The notes below the pieces were generated by a model, which had not been told where the DNA came from, did not search any database, and saw only the letters and a list, made by a program, of their open reading frames with translations. From contig NGZR01000001.1 in NCBI GenBank assembly GCA_002197995.1, forward strand, positions 8,432,001 to 8,496,000: 64,000 nucleotides of DNA, read 5' to 3'. This stretch comes from Gaeumannomyces sp. JS-464. Lineage: Eukaryota; Ascomycota; Sordariomycetes; Magnaporthales; Magnaporthaceae. Shown one piece after another: positions 61,347-64,000 of the stretch. Within the stretch, counting starts at the first letter, position 1. The number at the start of each line of letters is the position of its first letter. A program made the translations under genes and the position numbers.

Positions 61347-63916
61347 CTACACAAAGGCGTTGCCCATGCCGTGTTCCTAAGCAAAGGGGTTGAAATGTTA
61401 GCAAGGGGAGTTGAGAACGGTGGTATTAGCGCTCTGGAAGACGGACCTTTATATACTCGGCACCCCGCTCTTGGTACTCCTCCCTGGTGACACACGCAGC
61501 CTTCCAAGCATCCGACCCAGCCCAGCCGGCGGCGCCGCGCCAGGCGTCGAGCAGCGGGTCGGCGGCCCGGCGGGTGGCCAGCGGGGCGCCGGCGGCAGGA
61601 GGGCGCGGAGGCCGTCGGCGAGGCGGACGTCGAGGTTCCGGAGCAGGGTGAGCCCTCCGGTGAGGAAGACGTCGCGCAAAAAGGCGTCGCGATCGCCCGC
61701 CGAGTGCGACAGCAGCCCGGCGAGGCGCTGGGTCAGGATGTCGCCCGCGATCTCGACGAGGCCGGCCTGGTCGAGCCCCGCGATGGCCGAGGGCTGGAAC
61801 AGGACCTCGGGGACGCGGATGCGCTCGACGTTGAGGTGGACCTGGTGGCGCTCGGCGGGCGACTCCGGGTCGAAGGGCCTGGGGCCGCGGGTGAAGGCGT
61901 GCTCGAGGCGCTTGCTCCAGTCGTTCTGGGCCTCGCGCGTGTGCTCGTAGGTGAAGTTCGGGTCGTGCAGCAGCAGCTCCTGCTCGAGCGCCGCGAGCTG
62001 GGCGTCGACGTTCTCCTCGCCGTCCTCATCGTCGCTGCCCTCGTCCTTGCTGATGGCGATGTGGCGGTAGACGCCCCAGTCGTTGTCGTCGGCGCCAAAG
62101 TCGTCGTCGTCGCCACCGCGCCGCCGCTTGCGGGACGAGCCGCCCGCACCCCCGGCGGGCGCGTCCGAGGCCAGGTTCGCGATGCTTTTCATGCGCATGA
62201 CCGAGGCTAGCGTCTTGCGATTGCCCATGTCCTTCATCAGGTGCTCGCGTTCCTTAATCTTGGCCAGCACTTCCTGGTGCGCCCGCCGCTTCTCGGCAAG
62301 CCAGCCCTCGAGGTCGTTGGTGCGCCGCTCCTCGTCCAGGCGCGCCTCCTCAGCTATGCGCGCCTTCTCCGCCTCCTTCTCGGCCTTTGCGCGCGCCCGG
62401 GCCTCGTGGTTCGACTTCATGAGCTTCTGCTGCCGCTTGGCCTTGATCCCCGCCTCGTCCAGCTGGTCGTCAGGCACCTCGAGCAGGGAGAAGTCGGGCT
62501 CTTCAGCCGCCTCCTCCTCGGCCTCGCCGCCGAGGTCCTTGGTCCGCGCCTTGCGGATCGTCTTCTCCAGCTCCCGGATGGTCTTCTCGAGGTGGGCCTC
62601 ATCCTTGACCTCGGCGTCGTCGAGGATGCGCTTCGTCTCCTTCTTGTTTTGGTCGACCAAGCTTGCCTGGACCTTGCGGTAGTATTCGAGCTCCTGTTCC
62701 TTCTTGACCAAGCGTTCGAGGCGCATTTTAGCGGCCTGCTCCTGCAGCCTCCTGCCGCTCTCCTTTTTGCGCTCGGCGATACGGGCCAACTCCTCTTCTG
62801 ACTTCTGGACAACGACTTCCTCGGTGAAGGGGTACTGGATGATGCGCTCACGGTCCTCAAGACCTGTCCACTCGAGGTATGTGCCCAGCTCTTGGTCGTA
62901 GTCCGTGGAGACGTAGCAGAAGTCGCGGAGCATGTGTTCGGTCTGAGACGAGTTGAGCTTGACATTGCCCAGGAAGTCTCGGTACTTGAGCTTGATGAGC
63001 TTGAGCAGGTATTCGGACGCATGCCAGCCGCCCCAGTTCAGGCGTGTGGCCTGGGACAGCAATGCGCGCTGGTTGTATACTGGGATGAGGTGGGTAGCGC
63101 TATAGGAGGACGAGACGACCAGGCCTGTGTTTCCCTTGTTGTGTCTATAGGAGAAGAGAGAGTCGATACCGTAGGCTACCGATGGTGCGCCGTAGCACTC
63201 GAACAGGATCTCGGTCATAGCTATACGGGGGATAAGAGAATGGGTCAGTCAGTGAACGGACGTTGTCTTGGCTCAAAGGACATGTGCTTTCTCTGGATAA
63301 TCGTACATTTACGCGAATAGGGCAAATTCGCAACGGTTTCTGTCATGACGATGGGCCTGTCTATCGAGTCGCCTGTGTCATTGAGCCCCAGCTTGATGAA
63401 GATGTAGTCGAGGACGTGCTCCATGACGTCCCAGTTGCTGATGATGCCGGTACCGGCCTCGTATGCGTTCCGGATGTGGCCCTTTGCGGTCGTGTCCGAG
63501 TAGCAGTCCCAACCGGCGAAGGAGAAGGTCTTGCCGAGCTTGCGGTCGCGGTACTTGGCCATTATGGGCGGCAGCACGAAGCGCGGGTCTTTGTCGAAGG
63601 ACCAGCCGGCCCTGACGGCCGAGGATCCGCAGTCTATCACGATGGCCGGGGGCGGCGCGGTGCCCGTCGCGGCCAGCGCGTTGGCGCGCTCGAGGCCGTC
63701 GGGCTGGGGCGGCTCGTACTTGTCAAACTTTGACTCCCGGACGGTGCGTATCGTCGGTTCGGGGAGCCGCCGCCAGGCTTCTCGCAGTGGCGCATCCGCC
63801 ATGGCGACGTCGGGCTCGTCGAGGACCATGGGCGCCATCCTAGTCTCGGGGTCGGAGCGGGACAGAGAGGAAGGGTAGGGTCGGTCGCCTACGAGGTCGG
63901 AGGTGGTCGATGTCAC
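61347..63916 (-). CDS. arp5: Actin-related protein 5, INO80 chromatin-remodelling subunit
   Basis: A nuclear actin fold that, with Ies6, couples the INO80 motor to nucleosome sliding. Exons: 63307-63916, 61447-63220 and a 30-base last exon 61347-61376 (EHGMGNAFV, stop). The actin core shows AIVIDCGSSAVRAGWSFD, WDVMEHVLDYIFIKLGL and VMTETVANLPYSRK, joined to MTEILFECYGAPSVAYGIDS. A long charged insertion follows (about residues 330-590: EEELARIAERKKESGRRLQE, then a basic KRRRGGDDDDFG stretch), typical of ARP5. The C-terminal actin part is VFLTGGLTLLRNLDVRL and GWAGSDAWKAACVTREEYQ. One lost base at about 61583-61595 breaks the frame; counting it gives 804 residues. The first Met (63916) and Met at 63839 are both possible starts. 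Confidence 0.93.
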
Positions 63917-64000
63917 CGAGGAATTCGATGGGTCATTGTTAGGTGAGCAAGCTCTGGGGTTGTCGAATATTGGTTCGGATTACAAGGTTTGGATTTGGCC

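Overview
This window looks like nuclear DNA of a filamentous ascomycete (Pezizomycotina, most likely Sordariomycetes). The genes are split by short GT-AG introns with CTGAC-type branch sites, coding DNA is GC-rich, and the gene set is typical of such fungi: ARP5, PSY2-type PP4R3, SEC4, ERG25, NCA2, AFG2, ALG5 and a PCD-type dehydratase. There are no operons, CRISPR arrays or bacterial signals. I could identify no tRNA or rRNA.

Left part (1-12 kb): a secondary-metabolite locus. It holds the 3' part of a PRISE-like NAD(P)-dependent reductase/epimerase, a cytochrome P450 on the opposite strand, and a large NRPS read divergently from the P450. The NRPS order is A-T-C-A-T-C-T. Its second C domain carries a fungal terminal-cyclisation motif (SHMAGDRST) and is followed by a last, unpaired T domain. 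This is the layout of GliP/SirP-type synthetases, which make the diketopiperazine core of epipolythiodioxopiperazines (ETPs). I infer a diketopiperazine/ETP-type cluster that continues off the left edge. No thiolation or disulfide genes (GST, gliI-, gliJ- or gliT-like) are visible here.

12-20 kb is a worn accessory zone: a bZIP-like short ORF, a HET-domain relic, the 3' part of an MFS transporter joined to a 5'-truncated Tc1/mariner (DD34E) transposon, an APH-family kinase, and two extreme homopolymers (G29 and C44).

20-64 kb is a housekeeping region: PP4R3 (-), a conserved unknown protein (+), ALG5 (+), AFG2 (-), a second unknown (+), SEC4/Rab8 (-), NCA2 (-), ERG25 (+), pterin carbinolamine dehydratase (-), a bZIP factor (+) and ARP5 of INO80 (-). 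Two stretches of about 6 kb (23.4-29.4 and 50.9-57.2 kb) show no gene that I can support.

A warning runs through the window. Many genes, including probably essential ones, have reading-frame breaks, and every break that I could resolve fits the loss of single bases in short G/C runs. When the inferred losses are counted, total CDS lengths become divisible by three (NCA2, PP4R3, ARP5, ALG5, NRPS). I therefore read most breaks as sequence or assembly errors rather than gene decay.
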